Positions 14,301-36,585 of a stretch of DNA of 64,000 nt are shown here, in pieces. This DNA comes from Solea solea (lineage: Eukaryota > Chordata > Actinopteri > Pleuronectiformes > Soleidae): positions 2,003,501 through 2,067,500 of the forward strand of contig NC_081138.1 in assembly GCF_958295425.1 (NCBI RefSeq), read 5' to 3'. The notes below the pieces were generated by a model. That model searched no databases. It saw only the letters and a program-made list of their open reading frames with translations, and was not told the DNA's origin. Made by a program: the position numbers and the translations under genes. Position 1 is the first letter of the stretch. Every line of letters starts with the position of its first letter.

Positions 14301-17300
14301 TCCAAAATCGGTCAAAAAAGTCATAGTATAGTATGTCGTCCAAAATCAGTCAAAAAAGTCATAGTATAGTATGTCTTCCAAAATCACCCAAAAAAGTCAT
14401 AGTATAGTATGTCGTCCAAAATCAGTCAAAAAAGTCATAGTATAGTATGTCGTCCAAAATCGGTCAAAAAAGTCATAGTATAGTATGTCGTCCAAAATCA
14501 CCCAAAAAAGTCATAGTATAGTATGTCGTCCAAAATCGGTCAAAAAAGTCATAGTATAGTATGTCGTCCAAAATCGGTCAAAAAAGTCATAGTATAGTAT
14601 GTCGTCCAAAATCGGTCAAAAAAGTCATAGTATAGTATGTCGTTCAAAATCGGTCAAAAAAGTCATAGTATAGTATGTCGTCCAAAATCGGTCAAAAAAG
14701 TCATAGTATAGTATGTCTTCCAAAATCACCCAAAAAAGTCATAGTATAGTATGTCGTCCAAAATCGGTCAAAAAAGTCATAGTATAGTATGTCGTCCAAA
14801 ATTGGTCAAAAAAGTCATAGTATAGTATGTCGTCCAAAATTGGTCAAAGAATTGTCATAGTATAGTATGTCGTCCAAAATCGGTCAAAAAAGTCATAGTA
14901 TAGTATGTTGTTCAAAATCGGTCAAAAAAGTCATAGTATAGTATGTTGTTCAAAATCGGTCAAAAAAGTCATAGTATAGTATGTCGTCCAAAATCGGTCA
15001 AAAAAGTCATAGTATAGTATGTCGTCCAAAATCGGTCAAAAAAGTCATAGTATAGTATGTCGTCCAAAATCAGTCAAAAAAGTCATAGTATAGTATGTCG
15101 TCCAAAATCGGTCAAAAAAGTCATAGTATAGTATGTCGTCCAAAATCACCCAAAACGTCATAGTATAGTATGTCGTCCAAAATCGGTCGAAAAAGTCATA
15201 GTATAGTATGTCGTTCAAAATCGGTCAAAAAAGTCATAGTATAGTATGTTGTCCAAAATCGGTCAAAAAAGTCATAGTATAGTATGTCGTCCAAAATTGG
15301 TCAAAGAATTGTCATAGTATAGTATGTTGTCCAAAATCGGTCAAAAAAGTCATAGTGTAGTATGTCGTCCAAAATCGGTCAAAAAAGTCATAGTATAGTA
15401 TGTCGTCCAAAATCAGTCAGAAAAGTCATAGTATAGTATGTCGTCCAAAATCACCCAAAAAAGTCATAGTATAGTATGTCGTCCAAAATCACCCAAAAAA
15501 GTCATAGTATAGTATGTCGTCCAAAATCAGTCAAGAAAGTCATAGTAAAGCATGTTGTCCAAAATTAGTCAAAAAAGTCATAGTATAGTATGTCGTCCAA
15601 AATCGCCCAAAAAAGGCATAATATAGTATGTCGTCCAAAATCAGTCAAAAATGTCATACTATAGTATGTCGTCCAAAATCGGTCAAAAAAGTCATAGTAT
15701 AGTATGTCGTCCAAAATCGGTCAAAAAAGTCATAGTATAGTATGTCGTCCAAAATCAGTCAAAAAAGTCATAGTATAGTATGTCGTCAAAAATCAGTCAA
15801 AAAAGTCATAGTATAGTATGTCGTCCAAAATCGATCAAAAAAGTCATAGTAAAGTATGTCGTCCAAAATCAGTCAAAAAAGTCATAGTATAGTATGTCGT
15901 CCAAAATCACCCAAAAAAGTCATAGTATAGTATGTCGTCCAAAATCAGTCAAAAAAGTCATAGTATAGTATGTCGTCCAAAATCGGTCAAAAAAGTCATA
16001 GTATAGTATGTCGTCCAAAATCAGTCAAAAAAGTCATAGTATAGTATGTCGTCAAAAATCAGTCAAAAAAGTCATAGTATAGCATGTCATCCAAAATCAC
16101 CCAAAAAAGTCATAGTATAGTATGTCGTCCAAAAGCACCCAAAAAAGTCATAGTATAGTATGTCGTCCAAAATCAGTCAAGAAAGTCATAGTAAAGCATG
16201 TTGTCCAAAATTAGTCAAAAAAGTCATAGTATAGTATGTCGTCCAAAATCGCCCAAAAAAGTCATAGTATAGTATGTCGTCCAAAATCAGTCAAAAACAT
16301 CATAGTATAGTATGTCGTCCAAAATCAGTCAAAAAAGTCATAGTATAGTATGTCGTCCAAAATCAGTCAAAAAAGTCATAGTATAGTATGTCGTCCAAAA
16401 TCAGTCAAAAAAGTCATAGTATAGTATGTCGTCCAAAATTGGTCAAAAAAGTCATAGTATAGTATGTCGTCCAAAATCAGTCAAAAAAGTCATAGTATAT
16501 AGTATGTCGTTGAAAATCGGTCAAAAAAGTCATAGTATAGCATGTCGTCCAAAATCACCCAAAAAAGTCATAGTATAGTATGTCGTCCAAAATCACCCAA
16601 AAAAGTCATAGTATAGTATGTCGTCCAAAATCAGTCAAGAAAGTCATAGTAAAGCATGTTGTCCAAAATTAGTCAAAAAAGTCATAGTATAGTATGTCGT
16701 CCAAAATCGCCCAAAAAAGGCATAATATAGTATGTCGTCCAAAATCAGTCAAAAATGTCATACTATAGTATGTCGTCCAAAATCGGTCAAAAAAGTCATA
16801 GTATAGTATGTCGTCCAAAATCGGTCAAAAAAGTCATAGTATAGTATGTCGTCCAAAATCAGTCAAAAAAGTCATAGTATAGTATGTCGTCAAAAATCAG
16901 TCAAAAAAGTCATAGTATAGTATGTCGTCCAAAATCGATCAAAAAAGTCATAGTAAAGTATGTCGTCCAAAATCAGTCAAAAAAGTCATAGTATAGTATG
17001 TCGTCCAAAATCACCCAAAAAAGTCATAGTATAGTATGTCGTCCAAAATCAGTCAAAAAAGTCATAGTATAGTATGTCGTCCAAAATCAGTCAAAAAAGT
17101 CATAGTATAGTATGTCGTCCAAAATCACCCAAAAAAGTCATGGTATAGTATGTCGTCCAAAATCACCCAAAAAAGTCATAGTATAGTATGTCGTCCAAAA
17201 TCGGTCAAAAAAGTCATAGTATAGTATGTCGTCCAAAATATCACCTCATCATAGGAGTTGTTTACTCTTTAAGCAGAATCGACTTTTACTGAGCTGCATA

Positions 17301-18349
17301 AAAACACATTTTAACTTTGGTTTCTGGTCAACAGTTTTAAAAGTGTGTGAACTTCACTACACATTAAGATTATAATCTATAATCGCAGAGATACATGTCA
17401 TCTTCTGGTGGACTGAGATACTTGTCTTGATGTTCTTACTCAGAATTTCTTGGTTTCTCATCTTGGTCAGTTTTTCAAAAATGTCACCGTTGAATTCAAG
17501 GACAAACTGCCTGATCCTTCATCAGCTTACTTATTTCATGTGATCTGACTTGTTGACTTGTTGTCTCCACTGTCTTGCAGTTCATCTCACATGAGTTTGG
17601 GCCCAAAGACAAAGAGAAAACACTCTTTGTCTTCCTCTTTGAGTTAACCACTTTCAGGTTGCATTTCCTGATGCAGCGGTGAACAATATAGTGACAATGA
17701 TTTTCCATTGTAGCTCAAGTCCATGTTGCTACGTACAGTATGTCAATCACAATAAGAACACGACAGTTTCTCATACAAGACGTCCTCATGGAGCCATGTT
17801 CTCCCACATTCAGCAGCTGTTTCCTCCCTAAATCTTCACATGATACTGTGTACTTACTGTAAACGGTGAAACACCTGAATACTGCACTGAGGAAAAATTG
17901 ACTAACAATAATTACCTGGCACCGTCCTAGTCTTTGATAGATGCTCTGTATTTTATACCCATAAAAACCTCTTTCAGCTAACCCGTGACTGTGGACATTA
18001 CTTGTTTAAACTTTTCTATTTTTCATATAGTTGCAAAATACAATCACAATTATGAGTGAAAATCTTTTTTTGTACTTTTATTTGTTCAGTACATGTTGCA
18101 TTTTTTTTTTTAGAACGTGTCCCAACTTTTGTGCAAATAGTGTTTGTACAACAACAACAACAGGGTCGTTGTATTATTTTAAGACTGGATTAAAAACTGT
18201 ATCTATACAAGCTATAAACCCACACGCGCACGCGCGCGCGCAGAGAAACGCACCTTGAGCTGAGATTTGGAAACTTTCCCACGATGATCCGCGTCCAGCG
18301 CAGTGAACGCGTGCCATATAAACTTTAACAGTTCCTCTCGAGGCCACAT
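202..18349 (-). CDS. swap70: swap70: switch-associated protein 70 (3' end beyond window)
   Basis: SWAP70 is a phosphoinositide-binding, Rac-linked guanine-nucleotide-exchange-type protein. It binds F-actin and acts in membrane ruffling and leukocyte migration (family knowledge). Eleven coding exons were assembled on the minus strand: 18254-18349, 5085-5225, 4592-4765, 4283-4507, 3581-3727, 3380-3488, 3122-3303, 2281-2388, 1675-1841, 728-926 and 202-298. All have AG acceptors and GT donors, and the phases join without a stop, giving about 549 codons. The order is an EF-hand-like N-terminus (1-212), a PH domain (about 213-306) and a long coiled coil (about 310-530). The family has about 585 residues in 12 exons, so one short last exon lies left of position 1. 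The start [12 protein letters not shown] aligns with the human start. The frame is also open upstream to an ATG at 18526. The paralogue def6 is less likely because the heptad region ([20 protein letters not shown]) is SWAP70-like. Confidence 0.96.
927..1674 (-). other. swap70 intron 9
   Basis: This 748-base intron contains (AAAT)n near 1150-1170, a near-perfect tandem duplication of TTTACCTTTGTTAAAGGTCA-type units at 1290-1340 and a short GGATT repeat at 1546-1561. No gene is seen. Confidence 0.6.
1621..1880. repeat. (GA)n and (CA)n microsatellites flanking swap70 exon 9
   Basis: A purine (GA/GGGA) tract at 1621-1672 begins two to three bases past the exon 9 donor. A (CA)n tract at 1847-1880 lies just upstream of its acceptor. 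Coding exon 1675-1841 is therefore hemmed in on both sides by length-variable simple sequence. Confidence 0.85.
2693..2870 (+). repeat. Dispersed repeat, copy 1 (swap70 intron 7)
   Basis: This segment contains CTCATGGAGACCAAAACCTG followed by TCTCATGAGG and ends in GGTTAGGGGTTAA-type sequence. A second, more diverged copy lies in the same orientation at 4818-4905. The motif is widespread in fish intronic DNA; its class is uncertain. Confidence 0.6.
3122..3727 (-). CDS. swap70: swap70 exons 5-7: PH domain
   Basis: Exons 3581-3727, 3380-3488 and 3122-3303 encode residues 213-358. The pleckstrin homology domain opens with [20 protein letters not shown], a typical first strand pair with a basic loop. 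It closes in the helix around [16 protein letters not shown], whose tryptophan is the conserved PH-domain tryptophan. The V of WIQV spans the exon 6/7 junction (G|TT). In SWAP70 this domain binds PIP3 and PI(3,4)P2 and directs membrane recruitment. Exon 7 continues into the basic start of the coiled coil ([19 protein letters not shown]). Confidence 0.95.
4283..5225 (-). CDS. swap70: swap70 exons 2-4: N-terminal EF-hand-like region
   Basis: Exons 5085-5225 (47 codons, beginning [10 protein letters not shown]), 4592-4765 (58 codons, with [13 protein letters not shown] and [18 protein letters not shown]) and 4283-4507 (75 codons, with [19 protein letters not shown] and ending ELILDVLKQ) are all phase 0. 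They encode residues 33-212. This part of SWAP70/DEF6 carries degenerate EF-hand-like helices and contributes to autoinhibition (family knowledge). Confidence 0.94.
4818..4905 (+). repeat. Dispersed repeat, copy 2 (swap70 intron 2)
   Basis: It shares GGAGACCAAAACCTGGT and the CCTCGTGAG-type segment with 2693-2870, in the same orientation. It is truncated before the GGTTAGGG tail. Confidence 0.6.
5226..5570 (-). other. swap70 intron 1, 3' part before the repeats
   Basis: This is unique-looking intronic sequence between the exon 2 acceptor and the first dispersed repeat. I see no ORF, RNA gene or clear repeat in it. Confidence 0.6.
5571..5692. repeat. Dispersed fish repeat fragment at the edge of the satellite
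   Basis: The stretch containing GCTTTATCCTCCACCAGAGG, GCTGACATAGGGCGATAGGC and GTACACCCTGGACAGTTCGC resembles a repeat tail found very widely in teleost genomes. I recall it as the 3' end of a LINE-like family, but the exact family needs a repeat library. It directly abuts the left edge of the 38-bp satellite. Confidence 0.6.
8830..11110. repeat. Left arm of a giant inverted duplication inside the satellite
   Basis: Rare unit variants occur here in mirror order to those at 13683-15965. Coordinate sums are constant at about 24793. Examples are CAATTCTTTGACC at 9937 and 9482, a TACACTATG variant at 9433, ACATGCTTTACTATG at 9238, TATATTATGCC near 9170, GACCGCTTTTGAACG near 10745 and ACATACAATAGC near 10570 and 10950. 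The match decays inward of about 11110 and outward of about 8830. Confidence 0.85.
12285..12400 (+). repeat. tRNA-like (SINE-type) insertion within the satellite
   Basis: The segment contains a box-A-like TTGGTGTAGTGGTTAAAC at about 12305 and a box-B-like GGTTCAACCCC at about 12352. The latter sits in a perfect 5-bp T-arm (CCAGG/CCTGG). A TTTCAC loop resembles tRNA-Glu(UUC). The acceptor stem does not pair, so this is a degenerate tRNA-derived SINE head rather than a functional tRNA. The flanking 38-bp units on both sides are unusually diverged. Confidence 0.6.
13683..15965. repeat. Right arm of the giant inverted duplication
   Basis: This is the reverse complement of 8830-11110. Matching rare variants include GGTCAAAGAATTGTC at 14842 and 15298, CATAGTGTAGTATG at 15350, GTAAAGCATGTTGTCC at 15543, GGCATAATATAG at 15615, AAAAGCGGTC near 14040 and GCTATTGTATGTC near 13790 and 14210. 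The spacer between the arms is about 2.6 kb and includes the orientation flip at about 13006. Confidence 0.85.
17241..18253 (-). other. swap70 intron 1, 5' part
   Basis: This is about 1 kb of AT-rich intronic sequence between the satellite and the exon 1 donor. It contains short homopolymer and ACA runs (about 18148) and an alternating CG/CA tract (18220-18241). I see no gene or recognised element. Confidence 0.6.
18254..18349 (-). CDS. swap70: swap70 exon 1 (start codon exon)
   Basis: This exon encodes residues 1-32, from [10 protein letters not shown] to KVSKSQLK, and ends in phase 0 at an AAG|GTGCG donor. The ATG is the complement of 18347-18349. The aligned human protein starts at the same point, so this start is preferred over the in-frame ATG at 18526, which would add 59 residues. 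An alternating purine/pyrimidine CG-rich tract (18220-18241) sits just downstream of the donor on the transcript. The next exon is 13,028 bases away, across the satellite-filled intron 1. Confidence 0.93.
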
Positions 18350-18493
18350 GTTGTTGACCAGCAGCTCTGTCTGTCTGTCTGTGCACGTGTGTCCGTCACT
18401 CACTCTACGTGTGTGTGTGTGTGCTCTTTCTAAATGTCCGCCTCTTAAAAAAAGACGACAAGCGCGAGCAGAAAATGTGTTGATGACACAAAA

Positions 18494-18501
18494 TGACGTC
18501 A
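18494..18501. promoter_or_regulatory. Palindromic CRE (TGACGTCA) upstream of swap70
   Basis: The perfect 8-base CREB/ATF consensus TGACGTCA lies 145 bases upstream of the swap70 start codon, next to AGCTGCGGG. Its position suggests a proximal promoter element, but the transcription start is not visible. The upstream interval 18350-18540 also holds a (TGTC)n/(GT)n simple repeat (18369-18421). Function is inferred from motif and distance only. Confidence 0.5.
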
Positions 18502-18757
18502 GCTGCGGGTTTTTTTTTCTTCCCACAGCTTAACCTCAAAACCTCAGTAATCATCTGATGGAAAAGTACTTTTAGTCAAGTAGAAAATAAAGGTACATAA
18601 TATTATTATATTATCATATATATATCATATACATTTACTAGCCCTCCAGCCAAAAACACCACCCTAAATTAACAACTAACAATTTTCAAATGTACTGTTT
18701 TACAAGAAAATGGAAAAAACACTAAAGCACATTACTATTACTATTTATTTGCCAAAT

Positions 18758-19165
18758 ACAGTCGCAAGAAAAAGTATGTGAACCTTTAGGAATGACCTGG
18801 ATTTCTGCATAAATTGGTCATAAAATGGGATCTGATCTTCATCTAAGTCACAACAACAGACAACAGTCTTCTTCAACGAATACTTCACACACAATTATGT
18901 TTTTATTGAACACACAATGTTAACGTGCACAGTGCAGGGTGGAAAAAGTATGGGAACCCTTGGATTTAGTAACTGGTTGACCGTCCTTTATTCTTGGGGT
19001 GTCTGAGGTCACGCCATAGCATCTCAATCGGGTTGAGGTCAGGACTCTGACTGGGCCACTCTAGAAGGCGTATTCTGTGCTTTGGGTCGTTGTCCTGTTG
19101 CATCGCACGTCCCCTCTTGAGCTTCAGTTGGTGGATAACTGGCCGTAAATTCTTGCAACTGTAAA
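18758..19165 (-). mobile_element. Tc1-like transposon relic (minus strand)
   Basis: The minus strand of 19000-19120 reads QQDNDPKH, then [20 protein letters not shown] and WRDLR. These are hallmarks of the C-terminal part of a Tc1/mariner DDE transposase, including the DLNPIE motif. About 15 residues that normally separate the two blocks are deleted, and no long frame remains. The adjoining 18758-18965 (GTCGCAAGAAAAAGTATGTG onward) is non-coding sequence commonly found with this fish family. It is non-functional. Confidence 0.8.
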
Positions 19166-19214
19166 TCACCATAACATATTTTAAACGTTAACATTTTTGA
19201 AATGTTCCCAAAAT

Positions 19215-19490
19215 ATTTGTTTTCTCCTTTTAATGACAGGTGGTCTAATAATTTGACCACCTGTGACCGTGTCCTGACCTTTGCCCCCGTCAAGCACCTT
19301 TGGGATGAACTTGAACAGAGATTGTGAGCCAGGCTTTCTAATCCCACACCAGTGCCTGACCTCATAAATGCTTAATGGACACAAATTCCCATAGAAACAC
19401 TTCAAAATCTTCAGGGACGTCTTCCAAGAAGCTGCAAAAGGACGACCAACTCCAACCAATGTTTTGCTCAAAAATACTTGTCATTTATTA
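19215..19490 (+). mobile_element. Tc1-like transposase C-terminal relic (plus strand)
   Basis: Plus-strand translation from 19298 gives HLWDELEQRL, a stop, then ARLSNPTPVPDLINA, a stop, then IPIETLQNL. This is the typical end of a fish Tc1-like transposase. At least two in-frame stops break it. It ends in TGTTTTGCTCAAAAATACTT, a common terminal segment of such elements. It lies opposite in orientation to the relic at 18758-19165 and is from a different subfamily. Confidence 0.75.
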
Positions 19491-20400
19491 ATTTTAGATC
19501 CATTGAGTTAGCTTTGATCTTTAGGAGTCACTTTAAAGAATCAAATTTGATAATTCACTCTTATTGAGGGAATTGACCTTCGTGTCATCCTAATTTAAGC
19601 TGAAAATGTTGGAGACTCAAGACGTTCAAACACATCATCGCACTGGGCTCAAAGTAGAGATGAAAGAAAATGATCGGTTAGAGCAAATCGCTTCTACAAC
19701 ACCCCAATAACAAGTATTAAAATCTTATTGTTACACTTTCTTCTGCATCTCATTAACTTTTATTTTATGGGGCCCTGAAGCCAAACAACACAGATCATGA
19801 GGTCTTTATATTCGTTTAAATAACATAGGTTAATTTACATAATATATCTAATAGGGGCCCCTTAATCACATTATAATTGGCTCGGTGTTGCCTGACAAGA
19901 AGCACAATTAGCTCGAGGGAGGAAAATCAGAATCAGTTCATCTGGGTGGGTGGATGTGGATGCATGGGGGAGTGGGGGGCCTTCTCCAGTCTGTGCTCAG
20001 GGGCCCACCGGCTCATAATCTCTCACACAGAAATATTTAGTCCTCTGTAAGAGCCCAAACTTCTTCATCAAACATGGATGAGCATATCATGGAGAGTGAG
20101 GAGCCCCACAAATTTAAAGATTATATGACATATTAGATAATGAAGTCATTTAAAGGATCAGTTCAACATATTTGATGAAATCAGTCCCCGTTGCAGCACA
20201 CATTACACACTCCTGCATAAATCACAGGTTGGAAAAAGAATATCATGAATATGAAATCAATGATCAGCCCCTGGTGTTCCAGAGCCACAGTGTACTGCCC
20301 TCTGCTGGACAAAACCAAAGCTTATCCAGTTCGCTTTAAAAACCTGAACAAACATTCGTAAAAAGGCGTCCAAGGAAACACACACGGTCATGAATTCCCT
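19491..20400. other. swap70-ipo7 intergenic remainder
   Basis: I see no ORF of note, RNA gene or clear repeat here. The segment lies between the Tc1 relics and the likely ipo7 polyadenylation region. Human ZNF143 and WEE1 would be expected about here and are absent. Confidence 0.6.
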
Positions 20401-21360
20401 TAGCTTTTTTTAATATGTTGTTGTATATATAGATAGTTCATCCATACACCAACCAAAAGCTTGAGACTTTCACGATAAGTCCAATTGTACATTCCTCAAT
20501 GATGTATCCAATTGTACTCGCAGTGCTCACAAACACGTCCTGCAGCCATAATGAACACCAAGAGCATTCTCTTTTTTTTCCTGAAATTAATGTTTCTGAG
20601 TTGCCCACTGAATCCTCTCTGTAAGCAGATGTGCGGCAACCAGCCGTTACAGAGGTCGCTCGCTAAATAACAAAGTTACAGCTGTTTACATTTTAAATAG
20701 TCCTCAATTTAAAAAATTTGCAGTCTGATACAGAAGGCTAGGAGAACCTGAACAATATGAAAGTGCTAGTCATTAATTTACAGAGATCAGGCATCACCAT
20801 AGTGCTATGAAGTATCCAATATGCTACATATGAATACAGCTGTTGACACCTTACAAACGCCTCTGGTTGTTTTCAAGGCTACCTGAAAAAAAATCAATAA
20901 CCTTGGCTTGTATGGCATAAACATGGTTGTTTATGCAGAAAATAATGTAGATATCACCACTACCAGAGGTATAATCTTATTACAGCCATTTGGCCACAAC
21001 GATGACAATGAAATATTTAGTCCCATTATCAATTTCTGACTGTTAATCCCCCAAATTTTGTTTAAGTGGGAAAAAACAAAAGAGTTGCCGTCATGGTATC
21101 CCTTCCACACTGGGCTCCAGAAGACAACGTTGTTCCGAGCTTCTTCTCTTGCATCGTGCTCAAGTTCTTGGTTTGTTTTCCCCAGCCATTGGTTGCATTT
21201 TGGTTGCTTTCCCACATCTTCTGGTGCTTATTTCCCATTTGACAGATTGAAGAATGACTGAGAAGAAACCAGTTCTGGAACCACTACTTAAGGGAACAAC
21301 ACAAGCTTTTTTCACTTCACTACAATCAGTCACAGAGTAATAAAAATTAGAACAGATGAC
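20395..21360 (-). other. ipo7: Probable ipo7 3' UTR
   Basis: This is non-coding sequence directly after the ipo7 stop. It is AT-rich, with a possible ATTAAA polyadenylation signal on the minus strand at 20409-20414. The end was not confirmed, and mammalian IPO7 UTRs are longer. Confidence 0.4.
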
Positions 21361-34955
<13,595 letters not shown>

Positions 34956-35051
34956 CGCGAAGACTCCGTTTACGGCTCGGACTTTAATATTTCAGAGGAC
35001 TCTCAATTCCCAGTCACTGCGCACATGGACGCACGGCTCTCCGGTTACCCG

Positions 35052-35059
35052 GCGCGAAA
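35052..35059. promoter_or_regulatory. E2F-type site (GCGCGAAA) upstream of ipo7
   Basis: The consensus E2F octamer GCGCGAAA lies 97 bases upstream of the ipo7 ATG, inside a locally GC-rich stretch (34890-35060). This fits a growth-linked promoter for an import receptor of ribosomal proteins. It is a motif match only. Confidence 0.4.
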
Positions 35060-35752
35060 GGAAGAAGTGACTGAAGTACCCGGATAGTTCAGCGCCAGAT
35101 TTGTGCAACACGAACATCCGGCTATGGAAAATGGACCATGGTAGTTGTAGTTTTGTTTTATACTGAGTCAATGTTATGTCCTGTCCATAAGTTTAAAATC
35201 CCCCGACCAAAATGTGTACATTTTAAAAGAAAGACTAGAATATGTGCACGTCTGTGTATTTATTTACGTCCAGTAATGACTAATGAGTTTGCCTTTTATC
35301 TGTGCATGATCTACCTTCAGGACTGAGAGACAGAATAACGGACTGTTCTGGAAGAAGATGCGGTAATGCAATATTATGGATGGAAGCTGCCATTAAAGCC
35401 CACAGACGAGGATGAGGTGGGGGAATCTTTGACCGGCCCTCTCCATTCATACTCTCCAGGAGAAAGGTTTCAGAAAAGGCAAAGTTTGCAAGTACAAAAA
35501 TCAGAATAAACTGCAAAATTTTGGAAGATTTCTGAAACGAGCTTAACATTTTGATATATGATTTTTTGGTGTGTGTTGGGTAAATGATATGGTAATAATA
35601 ATATAATCAAAAGAAAAAAGTTAAATGCAGTTTAAGGCACAAGTCAAAGGCACAAATGTGTCACCATGGCTGCCACAGAGGCAGACGGTGTTGGCGTCTG
35701 TCACTATTAAAATGACAGTAAGCCTTTACAGCACATGCAGAAGCATCTATCC

Positions 35753-35821
<69 letters not shown>

Positions 35822-36393
35822 AATTCACCCAACTAAAATATTTAGGTGAAATGGCAGTAATAATGTAAGATAACCAGACATCAGTTAGAGAGAGGAAGTA
35901 TAGATCTCTTCTGTAGACAATGAAGCATGTAAGGGAGTGCAATGTTGGATATTTGATGACAAAATGCATGAAGCAGTGTGAGAAGGTCATACTTTGCAGG
36001 ATGGTCCTGTTCAGGAGAGGATTGTTTTTAAAGCTGTGCTTGGAGAAATCTTCTTTTAGGTGGAGCTTGGCATGTGTTTCAGTAGTTACATCCACGTTGG
36101 CTAAGATTGGTTTTGTTCCAGCCATTGCAGGTTTAAGGCTGTTTGCCATTTGGCAGGATGAAGTGCTGCATCATCACTGAGAAACTAGATCATCAGCGTC
36201 AACACGAGAGGGGTGCAGAGAGCAGTGAGATACAGCTATACATCATCCAACCATCACAACAAATGACAATTGCAGAAGGTAAATGGATTGTTCACTATCT
36301 ATCTATTTTTTTTGTTTATTTCTTTTAATCCATAACTGCAACGATGTTGCTACACCAGTGGGAGGCAGCAGTGCTTTAAATCGCCAGTAGTAT
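35060..36393. other. ipo7-tmem41b divergent intergenic region
   Basis: The two genes point away from each other, with start codons 1.63 kb apart. The interval holds a (ATCT)n microsatellite (35745-35820) and no supported gene. The GC-rich ends near 34.9-35.1 kb and 36.4-36.6 kb are the likely separate promoters. Confidence 0.6.
35745..35820. repeat. (ATCT)n microsatellite, about 19 units
   Basis: This is an uninterrupted ATCT tetranucleotide run of about 76 bases. Confidence 0.97.
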
Positions 36394-36585
36394 GTGTCTG
36401 CAATACCAGAGACCACAGTAGGGGGGCGCTGTGGTGGACGGATGGTGCAATTGGATGGGAAGTTCAGAGGTCATCCTGTGTATCGCGTCAGCAGCAGCGG
36501 AGTGTCACTATCATACCGGTCTCACGCCACCTTCTACCGGCTGTGTGGCATTTTACACCCCGGTATTCTACCTTATCTGATAAAA

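Larger units (their letters stand above)
5700..17240. repeat. 38-bp satellite array (~300 units) filling swap70 intron 1
   Basis: This is a tandem array of a 38-bp unit made of GACTTTTTTG, a variable 3-4 base block, GATTTTGGACGACATAC and TATACTAT. The period was read directly: successive GACTTTTTT starts fall at 5831 and 5869. The usual variants at the block are GACC, GACT, GGGT and GGGC, with AATTTT replacing GATTTT in some units. Orientation changes twice: a short inverted stretch at 5703-5750, one orientation from 5752 to about 13005 and the opposite from about 13006 to 17240. Units at 12130-12600 are diverged around an inserted tRNA-like sequence. The 62-codon open frames inside (6621-6809, 10880-11068, 13725-13913) arise from the repeat and are not genes. 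I do not recognise the satellite family. Confidence 0.97.

Noticed and set aside
5700..17240. CRISPR array
   Set aside because: The units are contiguous 38-bp repeats without unique spacers, in a vertebrate intron with no cas genes.
18966..19172. Intact Tc1 transposase
   Set aside because: Only a 3' fragment with an internal deletion remains; no N-terminal DNA-binding domain or full catalytic triad is present.
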